NCBI RefSeq assembly: GCF_004769555.1
Contig: NZ_RQFY01000004.1
Span: 1,240,001-1,304,000, forward strand
Direction: 5' to 3'
DNA: 64,000 nt
Origin: Leptospira koniambonensis
GTDB taxonomy: Bacteria > Spirochaetota > Leptospiria > Leptospirales > Leptospiraceae
Shown here: piece by piece, positions 36,555 through 48,653 of the stretch
Numbering within the stretch: position 1 is the stretch's first letter
How the letters are laid out: each line of letters starts with the position of its first letter
Notes under the pieces: model-generated
Seen by the model: only the letters and a program-made list of their open reading frames with translations
Told to the model about the DNA's origin: nothing
Database searches by the model: none
Made by a program: the position numbers and the translations under genes

Positions 36555-37154
36555 ATGGATAGAAGAAGGTCAGTCTTGAAATTTCTAATTATTATATTTT
36601 TTGCAATTATTACATTCGGTTGCGTCTCGAGGCCGGGAGGGCAAAATTCCCAGACTATAAATTACGAAAGCAAAGGAAATTTGCAATCTTTCGAGCCTGT
36701 TGGATGTGTAAGTATTTCTGATCTTAAGAACACGAATACTCCTGCAGATCTATTACCGGGAACTCGTTTATGTTTGGAGAAGGATGATTTTGAACATGCT
36801 GTGGAACTTTTTGCCGTTGCCGGGATTTATGGCAGATTTGATATTCTAAGAGTTAATGATAAAACAGCTCATCAGGCAATTACAGTACTACTGATGAATA
36901 ATCTAACAACCCTGGATGCAGACCGTAAAAAAGCATTCCAGGACTATATGAAAAATAAGCTACAACCCGGGTCGAATGAACTTTTATCTCTTTGCAATCG
37001 TGTCAAACTACTCGGACCTCCGAAGTATAATCCTGTTTATATGTTACAACATGGGATTAGCGCTTTCTCGGGCATAGGTGGTGGTTTGAAAACGGATTTT
37101 GATCCGACGTTTGCTTGGAATTCTTCCCTTAGTAGTTATCTACATTGCCCATAA
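36555..37154 (+). CDS. putative lipoprotein, unknown
   Basis: The 199-residue protein has a basic N-terminus, hydrophobic segment and lipobox ITFGC (Cys about residue 23). Four or more further cysteines occur (VGCVS, TRLCLEK, LLSLCNR, YLHCP), suggesting disulfides in the periplasm. No domain is recognised. It follows the decayed region after an AT-rich gap of about 145 bases and is convergent with prmC, from which a possible hairpin terminator separates it. Confidence 0.6.
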   Translation: MDRRRSVLKFLIIIFFAIITFGCVSRPGGQNSQTINYESKGNLQSFEPVGCVSISDLKNTNTPADLLPGTRLCLEKDDFEHAVELFAVAGIYGRFDILRVNDKTAHQAITVLLMNNLTTLDADRKKAFQDYMKNKLQPGSNELLSLCNRVKLLGPPKYNPVYMLQHGISAFSGIGGGLKTDFDPTFAWNSSLSSYLHCP

Positions 37155-37188
37155 AGAAACTTTTAAAGAATGAATAATAAAACTCTAT

Positions 37189-37231
37189 TATAGGGATTGG
37201 TCTTCGCGTCTACAGAGCGGCGGTCCCTATA
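37189..37231. terminator. possible convergent terminator hairpin
   Basis: TATAGGGA (37189-37196) and TCCCTATA (37224-37231) are perfect arms around a 27-base loop that itself contains a CGC/GCG stem; TTTT follows. It lies between the lipoprotein gene and convergent prmC. The long loop makes termination uncertain. Confidence 0.35.
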
Positions 37232-37233
37232 TT

Positions 37234-38097
37234 TTAAACTTTCAATCTGACAAAACTATCTCTGCCGGACAGATCCTTTTTCAGATCTGCTTCGGAATAT
37301 CCTAGAGAAAGTGCAGTTTCCTTCAGCCAGCCTGAATAACGCGGATGAGTTTCTAAATACAATCTGCCTTCTGGTTTTAATTTTGTCTTTGCTTCTGTTA
37401 GGATCTTAGTATGAAATCCTTGGAAATCAGAAACGAATAATGCAAGATGAGGTTCGTAATCTATTACATCCGGCATGATTGTAGACTTATCTGCTTCAGG
37501 TATATAAGGAGGATTAGAAACGATCAGATCAAATTTGGTCTCGTTTGGAATAGGGGAGAATAGATCTCCTTGATAAATTTCAAAACTTTTTTCTGTATTT
37601 AAGATTTCTTGAATATTCTTACGATTGATCTCTAATGCAGATTCAGAAGCATCTGTGAAGGATACTTTCCATTCTTTTCTGGCCTTGGCTAGGCTGATCC
37701 CGATACATCCACTTCCGGAACATAGGTCCAGAACTTCTAAATTGTTTTCTTTATTGGGATATTCTTCTAATACCCAGGCGACTAATTCTTCTGTTTCTGG
37801 TCTCGGGATAAGGACTGATTCATTTACGTGGAATTCTGAATCGAAAAATGCCTTCTTCCCTATGATATAAGCTGTAGGTCTGAATTTGGATCTTTGGACG
37901 ATCCTTTCTCTATATTCGTCTTTTTCTGTCGGAGAGAGTGGTCTTTCAAAATCAATATAGAGTTTAACTCTTTGGATCTTGAGTAGGTCTGCGAGTAATA
38001 TCTCCGCGTCCAATCTTGCAGAAGGTATGTTTTTCTTTTTTAGAAATTCTTCCGATTTCTTGAGTAGGTTCAGAACGTTGTCTTGGGAATCTGCCAT
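37234..38097 (-). CDS. prmC: release factor glutamine N5-methyltransferase
   Basis: The 287-residue SAM methyltransferase methylates the GGQ glutamine of peptide release factors. Motifs visible: an N-terminal helical PrmC domain, [27 protein letters not shown] (SAM site), [12 protein letters not shown] (catalytic NPPY) and a C-terminal RDSFVRLKV close. Length is standard. Its ATG lies 10 bases from the tRNA-Arg 3' end on the same strand. Confidence 0.93.
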   Translation of the reverse strand: MADSQDNVLNLLKKSEEFLKKKNIPSARLDAEILLADLLKIQRVKLYIDFERPLSPTEKDEYRERIVQRSKFRPTAYIIGKKAFFDSEFHVNESVLIPRPETEELVAWVLEEYPNKENNLEVLDLCSGSGCIGISLAKARKEWKVSFTDASESALEINRKNIQEILNTEKSFEIYQGDLFSPIPNETKFDLIVSNPPYIPEADKSTIMPDVIDYEPHLALFVSDFQGFHTKILTEAKTKLKPEGRLYLETHPRYSGWLKETALSLGYSEADLKKDLSGRDSFVRLKV

Positions 38098-38107
38098 GAT
38101 TTGATGG

Positions 38108-38181
<74 letters not shown>

Positions 38182-38203
38182 ATTTTAGAACGCTGGTTTT
38201 CTT

Positions 38204-38845
38204 TTAAGAAGGTTTGCGCTTCTGGGAGACTATTCTCTGGAAGTCGTTAATATTGTGAATTACGATTTTGTCGGAGTATATCTCGATTTTACCGCTTTTA
38301 GCAAATTGGTTCACAACCTTCTGGACTTCTCCCACCGGTTGGGCGCACCAATCTGCGACGTCTTCTACAGTTACGTTGAGCACGACCTCTTTGAATTCAG
38401 TATGTGTATGCATTTTTTCATACAACATTAAGAATACGTCGGCTACTTTACCGATGATATCATCCAGTAATAGGATAAGTAATCTTCGTTTTGCATCGTA
38501 AATCCTTACGGAGAATATTGTTAGGATCTTAAGTGCAAGTGTAGGGTTCTTGGTCATCAATAGTTCGAAGTTTGCTCTATTGAAGTTAAGAACTTTCACT
38601 TCTGAAATTGCGATTGCAGTCGCACTTCTAGGTTGTTCTTCTAAGATCGCCATTTCTCCGAAGATATCTCCTTGTTCTAAGATATCTAAGGTTTTGATGG
38701 AATTCCCCACAGTTTTAGTGATCTTTACCTTTCCGGCCTGGATCAAAAAGAAATCGTTTCCTGGTTCGTTTTCACAGAATATGATCTGGTTTGGTTCGAA
38801 AGTTTTTCCGAACTTTGAGAACATTGACTCGAGCATTAAATCCAT
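38204..38845 (-). CDS. Crp/Fnr-type cyclic-nucleotide-binding regulator
   Basis: The 213-residue protein has an N-terminal cNMP-binding beta roll (about 20-120), with the phosphate-binding cassette [17 protein letters not shown] matching the G-E-...-R-(S/T)-A pattern that binds cAMP-like ligands. A dimerisation helix and C-terminal winged helix ([20 protein letters not shown]) follow. It probably controls transcription in response to a cyclic nucleotide. It abuts the cNMP/TPR gene with no bases between, so the two are co-expressed. Confidence 0.82.
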   Translation of the reverse strand: MDLMLESMFSKFGKTFEPNQIIFCENEPGNDFFLIQAGKVKITKTVGNSIKTLDILEQGDIFGEMAILEEQPRSATAIAISEVKVLNFNRANFELLMTKNPTLALKILTIFSVRIYDAKRRLLILLLDDIIGKVADVFLMLYEKMHTHTEFKEVVLNVTVEDVADWCAQPVGEVQKVVNQFAKSGKIEIYSDKIVIHNINDFQRIVSQKRKPS

Positions 38846-39907
38846 TTAGGTGCTGAGCTCCTTGGCTTTTTGGCGAGCCTTTTGGGAGAGACTGTCTCTT
38901 TCCGGAGGAAGTAATGCTACCTTGCCGAATAACATTCCTGCTCTCTGACGATCTCCTTGTTGTTCCGCGATCTCTGCCAAATGAAATAAAGACTCTTTTA
39001 CTGATTCTCCGGATGGATGCTTTTTAATATAAGCGGAGAAGGTATTGCTCGCAGTATCTAAATTGTTCAGCTTTAGGAAACAAACTCCCATTTGGAAAAG
39101 TGCATTGTCCACGAGCTTCTTCTCGCTATCATATTTGAAGTCAGTGCGGACCATCAGATCTTTGAAGATAGCAGCTGCTTCTTCAAATTTTCCTACGTTC
39201 AAGAATGTATGAGCACGGTTATAGAGAGAAGTAATTGTATTGTCTGTGCCGGCTCCCAGATTCGTTTTCTCAGTAGCAGGCTTCATAATATTCTGCAGAT
39301 TTTCCTGGGACATAGGCGCTCTGGTAGAAGCTGCATCGTAAACTAAAGGAGGCATATTGATAGGGTAAGGAGTTCCCTTTCTTGCTAGGTCTTGTAGCTC
39401 GGTTGCTCTTCCTGCATAAGGCCCGCTAGGATAATGTTCCAGATATTTTCCGAATCCGTAAGCTGCGTGTTCGAAGTTATTGTTTTTATAAAATACTTCG
39501 GCAACGTTCATTAGCTCGAATGCAGGGTTTCTAGCTTCTGCCTGACCCAAGATCTCTCTCAATTTTTTGTGAACGAGTCGCAATTGGCTAGAGAATACCT
39601 TCATCATCTTTAAGATGAGATGGGTTTTTTCTGCTACGAATGTTTCGAAGTCTGAAAGTTTGAAAACTAGGACGGTTGCTCCGCCTACAACCTGAGCGGT
39701 CTCTTCCCTAGGATACTTTCCGAGTGCGGATTTGACTCCGAAAAATTCTCCCAGTCTTACATCTTCTTTTACTTCGTAACCGGAATCGATCGCGGTGTAC
39801 GTGAGAACGACTCGACCTTGTCTGAGGACATAGATATCCTCCGATCGATCTTTCTCGAAGTAAATAATAGAACCGCCTTTATAAGTTCGGATTATGGGCC
39901 CAGCCAA
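38846..39907 (-). CDS. cyclic-nucleotide-binding protein with TPR repeats
   Basis: The 353-residue protein has an N-terminal cNMP-binding domain ([14 protein letters not shown], then [20 protein letters not shown], where the usual E is present but the R-A-T segment is degenerate). Two blocks of tetratricopeptide repeats follow (about 130-165 and 220-345; e.g. [20 protein letters not shown]). It lacks a DNA-binding domain, so it probably senses a nucleotide and recruits partners. It is directly upstream of the Crp-like regulator in the same unit. Confidence 0.78.
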   Translation of the reverse strand: MAGPIIRTYKGGSIIYFEKDRSEDIYVLRQGRVVLTYTAIDSGYEVKEDVRLGEFFGVKSALGKYPREETAQVVGGATVLVFKLSDFETFVAEKTHLILKMMKVFSSQLRLVHKKLREILGQAEARNPAFELMNVAEVFYKNNNFEHAAYGFGKYLEHYPSGPYAGRATELQDLARKGTPYPINMPPLVYDAASTRAPMSQENLQNIMKPATEKTNLGAGTDNTITSLYNRAHTFLNVGKFEEAAAIFKDLMVRTDFKYDSEKKLVDNALFQMGVCFLKLNNLDTASNTFSAYIKKHPSGESVKESLFHLAEIAEQQGDRQRAGMLFGKVALLPPERDSLSQKARQKAKELST

Positions 39908-39931
39908 GACCGTTACCTTCCACTCTAAATC

Positions 39932-41161
39932 TCACCCGACAGGAAAAAATGCCAAATCCTTTTTGTAACCAAGGGCCCGGGTGACCGATTCTAGCAACCC
40001 TAGGGGGTCTCCTGCAAGGTATTTATCGGTTCCGGCGATCTTAATTTCGCGCCCTGTCACACCAGTTTCGTCAAAAAAATCTTTCAAAGAAAGGTCGCCG
40101 TAGGAAGGTCTCCCATCCTTTACCACCAAGCGTACGGACTTAAGATCCGCGCTGCAAAGTGTTTGGTAAGCGTCTTCTTTTTCGGAAGAAAGAACTAAAA
40201 GATCCGCCTTTTTTCCGATTTCCAATTTGCCCAGATCGTTCTCTACCCGAAGAGCCTTTGCAGGATTTTCAGTGACCATCTTAAAAACAATTTTAGGATC
40301 CAATTCTTTTCCATATTCTTTGGCAAAAAATTCTCTGGCCACTTTGATCTCTTGGAAAATATTTATGGACCCTGACATTGGAGAATCCGTGCCCAAACTC
40401 ACGTTGATCCCTGCTTCCAGGATTTCCTGGATTGGAGCAGTTTTACCAAACATAAACAAATTGGACTCAGGACACCAGACCAAGTTTGCCTTTGTTTTCG
40501 AAACTGTTTTGATATCTTCTGGATCGAAAGCTATCCCATGGACGAGTACAGTATTTTCTCCCAAACAACCAATAGAGTTTAATTCTCTTAGGGCGTTTTT
40601 GGATTCTTCGTCGAATCCTTCAGAGATATGAGTTACGAAAGGAAGATTCCCTTCTTTTGCTCTTGCGTATTCTATCTGTGGGCCATCTCCCCAGCCAAGA
40701 GAATAAGAACAAATACTATGAGAAAGAGTAAAACGTTCTAAGATACGAACTGGAGATTTATCTAAAAAAGGTTTTTGGACGAAGTGGGGGATATGATCCA
40801 AAACGGAAGTCACACCACTGATCAGATTTTTATAAGAACCTAATAGATAAAGCTGCTCAGGCTCGAGTTGTTGTCTTTCTGCATAAACTACAGAAGATTT
40901 GAGATCGTTGTCCCAAGGAAGCCAATTCAGATAAGGACGGTTTGTTCCAACTTTGGGAAGATATGTGCCAAGTAAATGATCATGAGCATTAATCAGTCCT
41001 GGATAAACGAAATTCCCTCTTAGATTGATACGGATAGGCAGAACATCTTTAGGTATCCCGGAGGAGATAGAAGAGATCCTTCCGTCCTTAATACGGATAG
41101 TTGCATTCTCCATTACTCCTTGAGGAGTTACGGCCTTAGAATTTACAATTTCCCATTCCAT
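39932..41161 (-). CDS. amidohydrolase-family metal-dependent hydrolase
   Basis: The 409-residue enzyme has the TIM-barrel amidohydrolase layout: N-terminal beta-sandwich, NAHDH metal pair (near residue 60), THISEG and VLVHGIAF histidines, and LGTDSPMSG (catalytic Asp), with [24 protein letters not shown] closing. It resembles cytosine/chlorohydrolase-type deaminases or imidazolonepropionase-like proteins. The substrate cannot be set from sequence; a nucleobase or guanidine-type amine is likely. It is 24 bases upstream of the cNMP/TPR gene in a minus-strand run. Confidence 0.8.
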   Translation of the reverse strand: MEWEIVNSKAVTPQGVMENATIRIKDGRISSISSGIPKDVLPIRINLRGNFVYPGLINAHDHLLGTYLPKVGTNRPYLNWLPWDNDLKSSVVYAERQQLEPEQLYLLGSYKNLISGVTSVLDHIPHFVQKPFLDKSPVRILERFTLSHSICSYSLGWGDGPQIEYARAKEGNLPFVTHISEGFDEESKNALRELNSIGCLGENTVLVHGIAFDPEDIKTVSKTKANLVWCPESNLFMFGKTAPIQEILEAGINVSLGTDSPMSGSINIFQEIKVAREFFAKEYGKELDPKIVFKMVTENPAKALRVENDLGKLEIGKKADLLVLSSEKEDAYQTLCSADLKSVRLVVKDGRPSYGDLSLKDFFDETGVTGREIKIAGTDKYLAGDPLGLLESVTRALGYKKDLAFFPVG

Positions 41162-41196
41162 TCAGTGCAAAAACCTAATATACTTAATAGCCGCGA

Positions 41197-41850
41197 TCAG
41201 TATTTCAAAAGTGGGATCGGATCCACAGCCTTGGTGCCTTGGTTGATCTGGAAATAAAGCCCTTTGCCTTCTTCCAATTCACCTAAGGAATCTCCCGTTT
41301 TTACCGTCTCGCCTTCTTTGACAGAAACGGATCTGAGATTTGCATACACGCTGGAGTATCCACCTTTATGCTCTAAAATAATATATTTCCGGTAACCGTC
41401 CATTTGGTCCAGTACAACTACTTTGCCGGACCGGATCGGATGTACATCCTTATGTCTGCTTGCCTTAAACAGAACTCCCTTGTTCGGGTAAAAAGATAAA
41501 TTAGAGTAAGGAAGCGAAACAGGAGGAAGTACTTTTAAAGGAGAATGGAACTTAGGTGCTCCGGAAGAAGGCAGGTCTTCAGGGAGATTTTTTTCGATCT
41601 TAGAAGAGTAGGATAGGTTTTGGGGAATTTTCAGTTTTTCTCCCACCTTCAAACCTTCGTTTTCTTTTTTGCCGTTCCATTCTAGAAGCATTCTCCAATC
41701 CAATTTGTACTTTTGGGAGATAGAAAATGCAGTCTCCTTGGGTTGGACAGTATGGATCTTTAATTGAGTTCCTGCGGAAGTTATTTGAGAAGGAAAAGAA
41801 ATGAGCAACATTGCGAAACATATCAGACGAATGAAATGGAACTCCCGCAT
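41197..41850 (-). CDS. LysM plus degenerate M23 (LytM-like) envelope protein
   Basis: The 217-residue exported protein has a signal peptide (ICFAMLLISFPSQITSA), a LysM peptidoglycan-binding domain (about 30-80, VQPKETAFSISQKYKLDW), and a C-terminal M23 fold. The zinc ligands look absent: the usual HxxxD position reads FKASRHKDVHP and the HxH position reads LYFQI. It is therefore probably non-catalytic, like EnvC/NlpD regulators that activate amidases. Outer-envelope or division-site location is an inference. Confidence 0.78.
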   Translation of the reverse strand: MREFHFIRLICFAMLLISFPSQITSAGTQLKIHTVQPKETAFSISQKYKLDWRMLLEWNGKKENEGLKVGEKLKIPQNLSYSSKIEKNLPEDLPSSGAPKFHSPLKVLPPVSLPYSNLSFYPNKGVLFKASRHKDVHPIRSGKVVVLDQMDGYRKYIILEHKGGYSSVYANLRSVSVKEGETVKTGDSLGELEEGKGLYFQINQGTKAVDPIPLLKY

Positions 41851-41890
41851 ACTCTAAAATATCGGCAAATTTCGCTCTCCACCAAAAAGA

Positions 41891-41920
41891 AAAGGGAGCC
41901 GGATTGGCTCCCTTTTTTCC
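41891..41920. terminator. bidirectional intrinsic terminator between fusA and the LysM/M23 gene
   Basis: AAAGGGAGCC-N5-GGCTCCCTTT with T-rich runs on both strands. It ends fusA transcription on the minus strand and separates it from the downstream LysM/M23 gene. Confidence 0.82.
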
Positions 41921-41942
41921 AAAAAGAAGAATGTTCTTAAGA

Positions 41943-44063
<2,121 letters not shown>

Positions 44064-44151
44064 TGAGTCCTCTTTAAAAGTTCACACGGAAAATCCAATT
44101 ATACTCTTTAACGGAGCAGAATAGAAACTTTACGTGGATACTAATCTGACT

Positions 44152-44174
44152 GGGTTCCCTAGGTAAAGGAACCC
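44152..44174. promoter_or_regulatory. hairpin in the region upstream of fusA
   Basis: GGGTTCC-N9-GGAACCC (7-base perfect arms) lies about 90 bases before the fusA start and 220 before trkH. No T-run follows. It could be a leader hairpin or an operator; nothing else supports a role. Confidence 0.3.
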
Positions 44175-44394
44175 TAATTCTTACCAATTTTCGGAAAGGG
44201 CCGCGTTTGTAAAGATCGTTTCCAAGAATGGATTGCCGATCCTGGCTTGTATAACCTGTTCTTAGATAAAATATAGATTACAGTTTCATTCTGATTTAGG
44301 AACCAATTCACGTTTGCTTCCAATACTAGGAAATTCATTGCCCCGGTTTGCCAGGGTCAAAATAGTTTCTGAAAGGGTAGTTTTGCCCTTATAC

Positions 44395-45963
44395 ATGGGC
44401 TCATTTAAGTTCTTCAAAAGAAACGTAAACCGAATCGCCAGGGCATTTTTGCTATTATCAGTAGCAAGGATCCTTTGTCTAGCATTTGCAGGAGCGATCT
44501 TGGTTGGGTCCTTTATGATCTATGCTTCGGAAGAAGGTAGGATCTCCTACGCAGATTCATTCTATCTGTCCGCTTCAGCCATTTGTGTAACTGGTCTTAC
44601 TACTGTTACTATCAGCGAGCTCGCATTCTCCACCCAAGTCATTATCATGTTCTTATTCCAGATCGGTGGATTAGGAATTATCACATTTACAGTTCTAGTT
44701 GGGATCTTAGTGGTTCGAGGACTTTCCAGAAGTACTCGTATCGCTTCATTTGTATTCGAGGCAATTGATTCACATGAATCGGCAGATGGAAAAAGTACAA
44801 ACGCTCCTTATGTTCGAAGGATCTTATTATCTATTCTGAATATATCGGTTTCGATAGAATTGGTCGGTGCATTTTTACTATATTGGGCAATGCCGGAAGA
44901 TCTAAGCGGATTGCCTGGCGATCCAAACAGAGTTTTTTTAAGTTTATTCACTTCTGTTTCTGCATTCAATAACGCAGGATTTTCGATTGTAGATGATCTC
45001 TCATTCTTATCCAAAGAACCACTCTCTCTTTTGGTGGTAGAAAGTTTGGTAGTAATGGGAGGTATAGGCTTCCCAGTTATTTTATTCTTTGAAAAAACAT
45101 TACTCGAAGCATTCAGAAATGTAATGCATAGGGTAGAAGTAGTCATGGAAACTTATCTAATGTCCCGAGCGTTAGAAGAAGGTAAAGAACCTTCTTGGAT
45201 CTATCTTGTATTGATCCGTATGTCTTTTTGGGCTGAGGAAAGACTCGCTCTTTATAGAAAGGCATTAAAGGGAGAAGCCAACAGGATCCAAATGAAACTT
45301 CTACTTTATGGAACTATAATATTGGTCCATGTGGGTGGGATCGGAGTATTATTATCAGAATGGGACAATCCTGAAACAATCGGAAAACTGGACTTCGTAG
45401 ATAAACTATTCAACTCCTTCTTCCTTTCCGTATCTTCTAGAACTGCTGGATTTAATACATTCGATCTTTCTGAAATGAGAAGCCCAACTTACGTTCTTCT
45501 TTGTTCTTTGATGTTTGTAGGAGGTGGTCCTCAAGGTGCCGCCGGTGGAATTAAGATCACAACGTTTGTAATTCTATTAATGTATTTGCGAAATGTGATC
45601 AGTCCTCAGGCAAGAGTGACCATCATGGGAGAAGAAGTTTCTAAAAATTCGATCGCGATCTCCACTCGGATCTACTTTTTAGCAACGATCTCCATCGTAT
45701 TCTTTATGTTGGTGATCACGATCGCAAACGGACATAGACATGGAATAGAGGAAATCTTTTTCGAAGTCATGTCTGCATTCGGAACAGTTGGATTAACGAA
45801 AGGATTAACTCCTTATATCACTGGAGTAGAAAAGTTTTTATATCCTTGTATTATGTATGTGGGAAGAGTAGGAGTGTTCACTCTTCTGATCGCATTTACT
45901 GGCCATTCTGGATTAGGAACCTTAGGCGCCCAGGACGATGGAGTCAAGATCCAAGTAGGATAA
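44395..45963 (+). CDS. TrkH/KtrB-family potassium transporter subunit
   Basis: The four-repeat K+ channel-like transporter has selectivity-loop sequences [36 protein letters not shown] and [12 protein letters not shown], each with the central glycine, and a [16 protein letters not shown] motif. It mediates K+ (or Na+/K+) uptake across the inner membrane, normally with a KTN/TrkA gating subunit, which is not adjacent. The long in-frame extension from TTG 44314 adds no helix, so I favour ATG 44395 ([15 protein letters not shown]), although the ribosome-binding site is weak. Confidence 0.87.
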   Translation: MGSFKFFKRNVNRIARAFLLLSVARILCLAFAGAILVGSFMIYASEEGRISYADSFYLSASAICVTGLTTVTISELAFSTQVIIMFLFQIGGLGIITFTVLVGILVVRGLSRSTRIASFVFEAIDSHESADGKSTNAPYVRRILLSILNISVSIELVGAFLLYWAMPEDLSGLPGDPNRVFLSLFTSVSAFNNAGFSIVDDLSFLSKEPLSLLVVESLVVMGGIGFPVILFFEKTLLEAFRNVMHRVEVVMETYLMSRALEEGKEPSWIYLVLIRMSFWAEERLALYRKALKGEANRIQMKLLLYGTIILVHVGGIGVLLSEWDNPETIGKLDFVDKLFNSFFLSVSSRTAGFNTFDLSEMRSPTYVLLCSLMFVGGGPQGAAGGIKITTFVILLMYLRNVISPQARVTIMGEEVSKNSIAISTRIYFLATISIVFFMLVITIANGHRHGIEEIFFEVMSAFGTVGLTKGLTPYITGVEKFLYPCIMYVGRVGVFTLLIAFTGHSGLGTLGAQDDGVKIQVG

Positions 45964-45970
45964 ACAATCT

Positions 45971-46300
45971 CTAAGATAATTGGTGAGCTTCTGCCAATTT
46001 AAAATAATAGATATAACGATCCATTTTTAGATCATGAACTACTGAAATGAGTTCGAAACCTATTGCTCCTAACGGATCGAACGCATCTTGCGTTAATGGA
46101 TCCTTACTTTCTACGATCTTATATGTGATTTTCCTGCTGTTCATAGTGTGAATTTGATAAGCTAACAATGAGTAATCGTAAAGCTTAAAATTAAAATGTG
46201 AAGATTCTGATTTTAATCCTTTCAGACTAGTTTTTTGTTTTTGTCTCTTGTGGAATCCTCCACCCAAAACCTGAGAAATCTCCTCCCATTTTAGAGCCAA
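45971..46300 (-). CDS. small conserved protein, unknown
   Basis: The 109-residue protein is cytoplasmic by composition, with a positively charged N-terminal third and a beta-rich C-terminal part (ITYKIVESKDP, FDPLGAIGFELISVVHDLK, YYFKLAEAH). The latter outline resembles small DUF4177-like domains, but the match is weak. It is convergent with the TrkH gene, 7 bases from its stop, and divergent from the UbiA gene. Expression is plausible from spacing; function is unknown. Confidence 0.5.
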   Translation of the reverse strand: MALKWEEISQVLGGGFHKRQKQKTSLKGLKSESSHFNFKLYDYSLLAYQIHTMNSRKITYKIVESKDPLTQDAFDPLGAIGFELISVVHDLKMDRYIYYFKLAEAHQLS

Positions 46301-46368
46301 AATTCCCTTGCAAGCCTTCTATTTCAGATCAATCTGGCCCCTAAAGCGAACTGATTTCTGGAGAGAGA

Positions 46369-47268
46369 ATGTTATTTTCCTATATAAAACTTTTAAGACC
46401 CCATCAATGGATTAAAAATATCATCCTATTTGCTGGGATCATATTCGGTAAAAAATTAGGAGACCTGGAATCGGTAGAAAGAGCGATTTACGCATTTTTT
46501 CTATTTTCACTCACCGCAAGCTGCCAATATGTTCTAAACGATTTTCTGGATAGAAAAGAAGACGCACTTCATCCTGAAAAAAAGCATAGGCCTCTCGCTT
46601 CCGGAGCAATCTCCCCTACTATAGCACTTCTACTGACAGCAATTTTACTTTCTATCACCCTGGTGTTTTCCTTCAGACTACAGGCTGAGTTCTTCTATTG
46701 GGTTGTTGGCTATTTGATCTTTAATATAGTTTATAGCCGCTTCTTAAAACATATGGTCATCTTAGATGTGATGAGCATTTCTTTCGGATTCGTAGTGAGA
46801 GCGATCGCAGGTTCTATCGTAGTTGGAGTGAGTTTCTCTTCTTGGCTTCTTCTTTGTACATTCATGTTGGCCCTTTATTGGGGTTTCGGAAAAAGAAGAG
46901 GAGAGCTTATCATCTTGGAAGAAGGAGCCAAAGGCCACAGAAAGATCCTGGAAGAATATTCTGTGAACTTCTTAGACTTGATGATGGGAATTGTTGCCAC
47001 AATGACTTTGGTTACCTACGTTATGTACGTTACTAGTCCGAGTACGATCGAAAATTTAGGCACAGATAAAATGGTGTATACGATCCCGATCGTAGTTTAT
47101 GCGATCTTTAGATCTTTGTATATTATCTATATCAAGAACATGGGCCATAATCCTACTAAGGCGATTTTGACCGACTGGGGTGTCCTTGTGGCGGGATTTT
47201 TATGGCTTTTACTAGTTGTTTGGATAATGTATTCAGGTTCCGGACAAAGTCTTCCTTTTCAGTTATAG
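46369..47268 (+). CDS. UbiA-family prenyltransferase, decaprenyl-phosphate phosphoribosyltransferase-like
   Basis: The 299-residue polytopic enzyme (about eight helices) has the first acidic motif NDFLDRKEDALHP and, after LASG, the helical UbiA body. The N-terminal LLRPHQWIKNIILFAG is characteristic of the DPPR synthase group, which transfers phosphoribose to polyprenyl phosphate. The metal-binding second motif region lies near VILDVMSISFGFVVRAIAG. It may supply a lipid-linked pentose for envelope polysaccharide. GGAGAGAG precedes the ATG. It is 18 bases upstream of a thioredoxin-like gene. Confidence 0.82.
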   Translation: MLFSYIKLLRPHQWIKNIILFAGIIFGKKLGDLESVERAIYAFFLFSLTASCQYVLNDFLDRKEDALHPEKKHRPLASGAISPTIALLLTAILLSITLVFSFRLQAEFFYWVVGYLIFNIVYSRFLKHMVILDVMSISFGFVVRAIAGSIVVGVSFSSWLLLCTFMLALYWGFGKRRGELIILEEGAKGHRKILEEYSVNFLDLMMGIVATMTLVTYVMYVTSPSTIENLGTDKMVYTIPIVVYAIFRSLYIIYIKNMGHNPTKAILTDWGVLVAGFLWLLLVVWIMYSGSGQSLPFQL

Positions 47269-47286
47269 TCTAGGTCTAACTAAGGC

Positions 47287-47802
47287 ATGAACAAAAATGT
47301 AAAAGCGGGATTTCAATATGGAGGAGCATTGGCTCTTCTTCTTTCCGCGACTTTTTTTCTAGCCTGGTTTAGAGCCTTGGATACAGAACCTGTAGTGAGT
47401 CTGGATGGAAAAGAATTCAGGACTCCTATCGGAGAAAAAGCGAATATAAAAGGTAAGACCACAGTAGTATATTTTTGGGCAACCTGGTGTGGAGTTTGTA
47501 ATACAAATCTTCCTCTAGTTAAGTGGTATGCATCCACACTCAAAGACGAAAATCATTTTGCATTCATAAGTGTAGAAGAAGGAGAAAATTCCTCCGCTCT
47601 CAAAGACTATCTCGAAAAACAAGCTGTCGATTTTCCTGTGATTGTAGGAAATCCAATGTTACTTAGAGATTGGGGGATCAGGGGTTATCCTAGTTTTTAT
47701 ATTTTGGACGGAGAAGGAAAGGTAAGATTCGCAGAGTCCGGAATTATGAGTCCTTTGGGCATGTTCCTAAGGCTAATCTGGGCAAGAATTTTATGGTCCT
47801 GA
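47287..47802 (+). CDS. TlpA/ResA-like membrane-anchored thioredoxin
   Basis: The 171-residue protein has one N-terminal membrane segment (GALALLLSATFFLAWF) and a periplasmic thioredoxin fold with WATWCGVCNTNLP (catalytic CXXC = CGVC) and the cis-proline in GYPSFYIL. It would reduce or oxidise periplasmic disulfides. Position after the UbiA gene suggests co-transcription but the substrates are not indicated. AAGG lies before the ATG. Confidence 0.83.
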   Translation: MNKNVKAGFQYGGALALLLSATFFLAWFRALDTEPVVSLDGKEFRTPIGEKANIKGKTTVVYFWATWCGVCNTNLPLVKWYASTLKDENHFAFISVEEGENSSALKDYLEKQAVDFPVIVGNPMLLRDWGIRGYPSFYILDGEGKVRFAESGIMSPLGMFLRLIWARILWS

Positions 47803-47873
47803 TCGTCCTAAAAGATGTCCTTCTTTCTTCTCACCTTTGAATTTTAGACCTCTCCTTTCCGATAATCAATCCG

Positions 47874-48653
47874 ATGGACTCGTACAAACCGAAACCACTT
47901 TTAAATAAGTCGGAACTGAAACAGATCAAACGTTCCAGGACTCGGGTTCACGGCCAAAAAGTAATCACAGACGACGTCAAAAAGTTAAAATCGCTTAGTG
48001 TCACTCCTGATCTACCTGAAGAAGAATTAGTAAATTATTATAAAGAACCTATCTGGATAGAATATTATATTCCAAGAGAATCCAGATTTGCCTACGAGAT
48101 AAAATATCTTTACGTTTATCTTGTAAATTCGGAAGCAAGACCTTCTCCCATGGATTCTATTCTACGAGAAGCTCTGAAGAATGATCAGTTTGTGGATCTG
48201 GTAGAAGTCGCCAGGCTTCATCCTGAAAAAGAAAAACTGATCCGAACTTCTTATACAAATTCTTGGCCGTTTTTCGAATCTATTTCTAACGGATTCAAGC
48301 AGTACCAGCAGACTAAGGACCCTTATTATTTAAGAATTCCTCTGTATCATACTGAAAATCTAATGAAAAGAGAACCTTCTCTTTCTACGTTAGAGTTCAC
48401 AGGAAATTTTTTTATCCACAATCTGAATTGGCTAATCCGCAGAATGAACAGAGGTGGAAAAGAATTCTCTTTAGAAGACGAGACAATTTCAGTTCTGATC
48501 AAAAGAAGGAACGAATACTGGGAGAAAAAAAATCTACCGGCAGACGAGGACTTCGATCTATTCGCAGCACTATTTTATGAGCAGGCATTCCCTAATCGTG
48601 GTCTGGAAGAAATCGAAGCAGCGGAACTTCTGGACGAAGATACGTATCTTTAA
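47874..48653 (+). CDS. conserved cytoplasmic protein, unknown
   Basis: The 259-residue protein has no signal or membrane segment, a basic N-terminus ([13 protein letters not shown]) and an acidic C-terminus ([15 protein letters not shown]). Mixed helices with many aromatic residues fill the middle ([18 protein letters not shown]). No motif is recognised. It overlaps the convergent SH3 lipoprotein gene by four bases at its 3' end. Confidence 0.6.
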   Translation: MDSYKPKPLLNKSELKQIKRSRTRVHGQKVITDDVKKLKSLSVTPDLPEEELVNYYKEPIWIEYYIPRESRFAYEIKYLYVYLVNSEARPSPMDSILREALKNDQFVDLVEVARLHPEKEKLIRTSYTNSWPFFESISNGFKQYQQTKDPYYLRIPLYHTENLMKREPSLSTLEFTGNFFIHNLNWLIRRMNRGGKEFSLEDETISVLIKRRNEYWEKKNLPADEDFDLFAALFYEQAFPNRGLEEIEAAELLDEDTYL

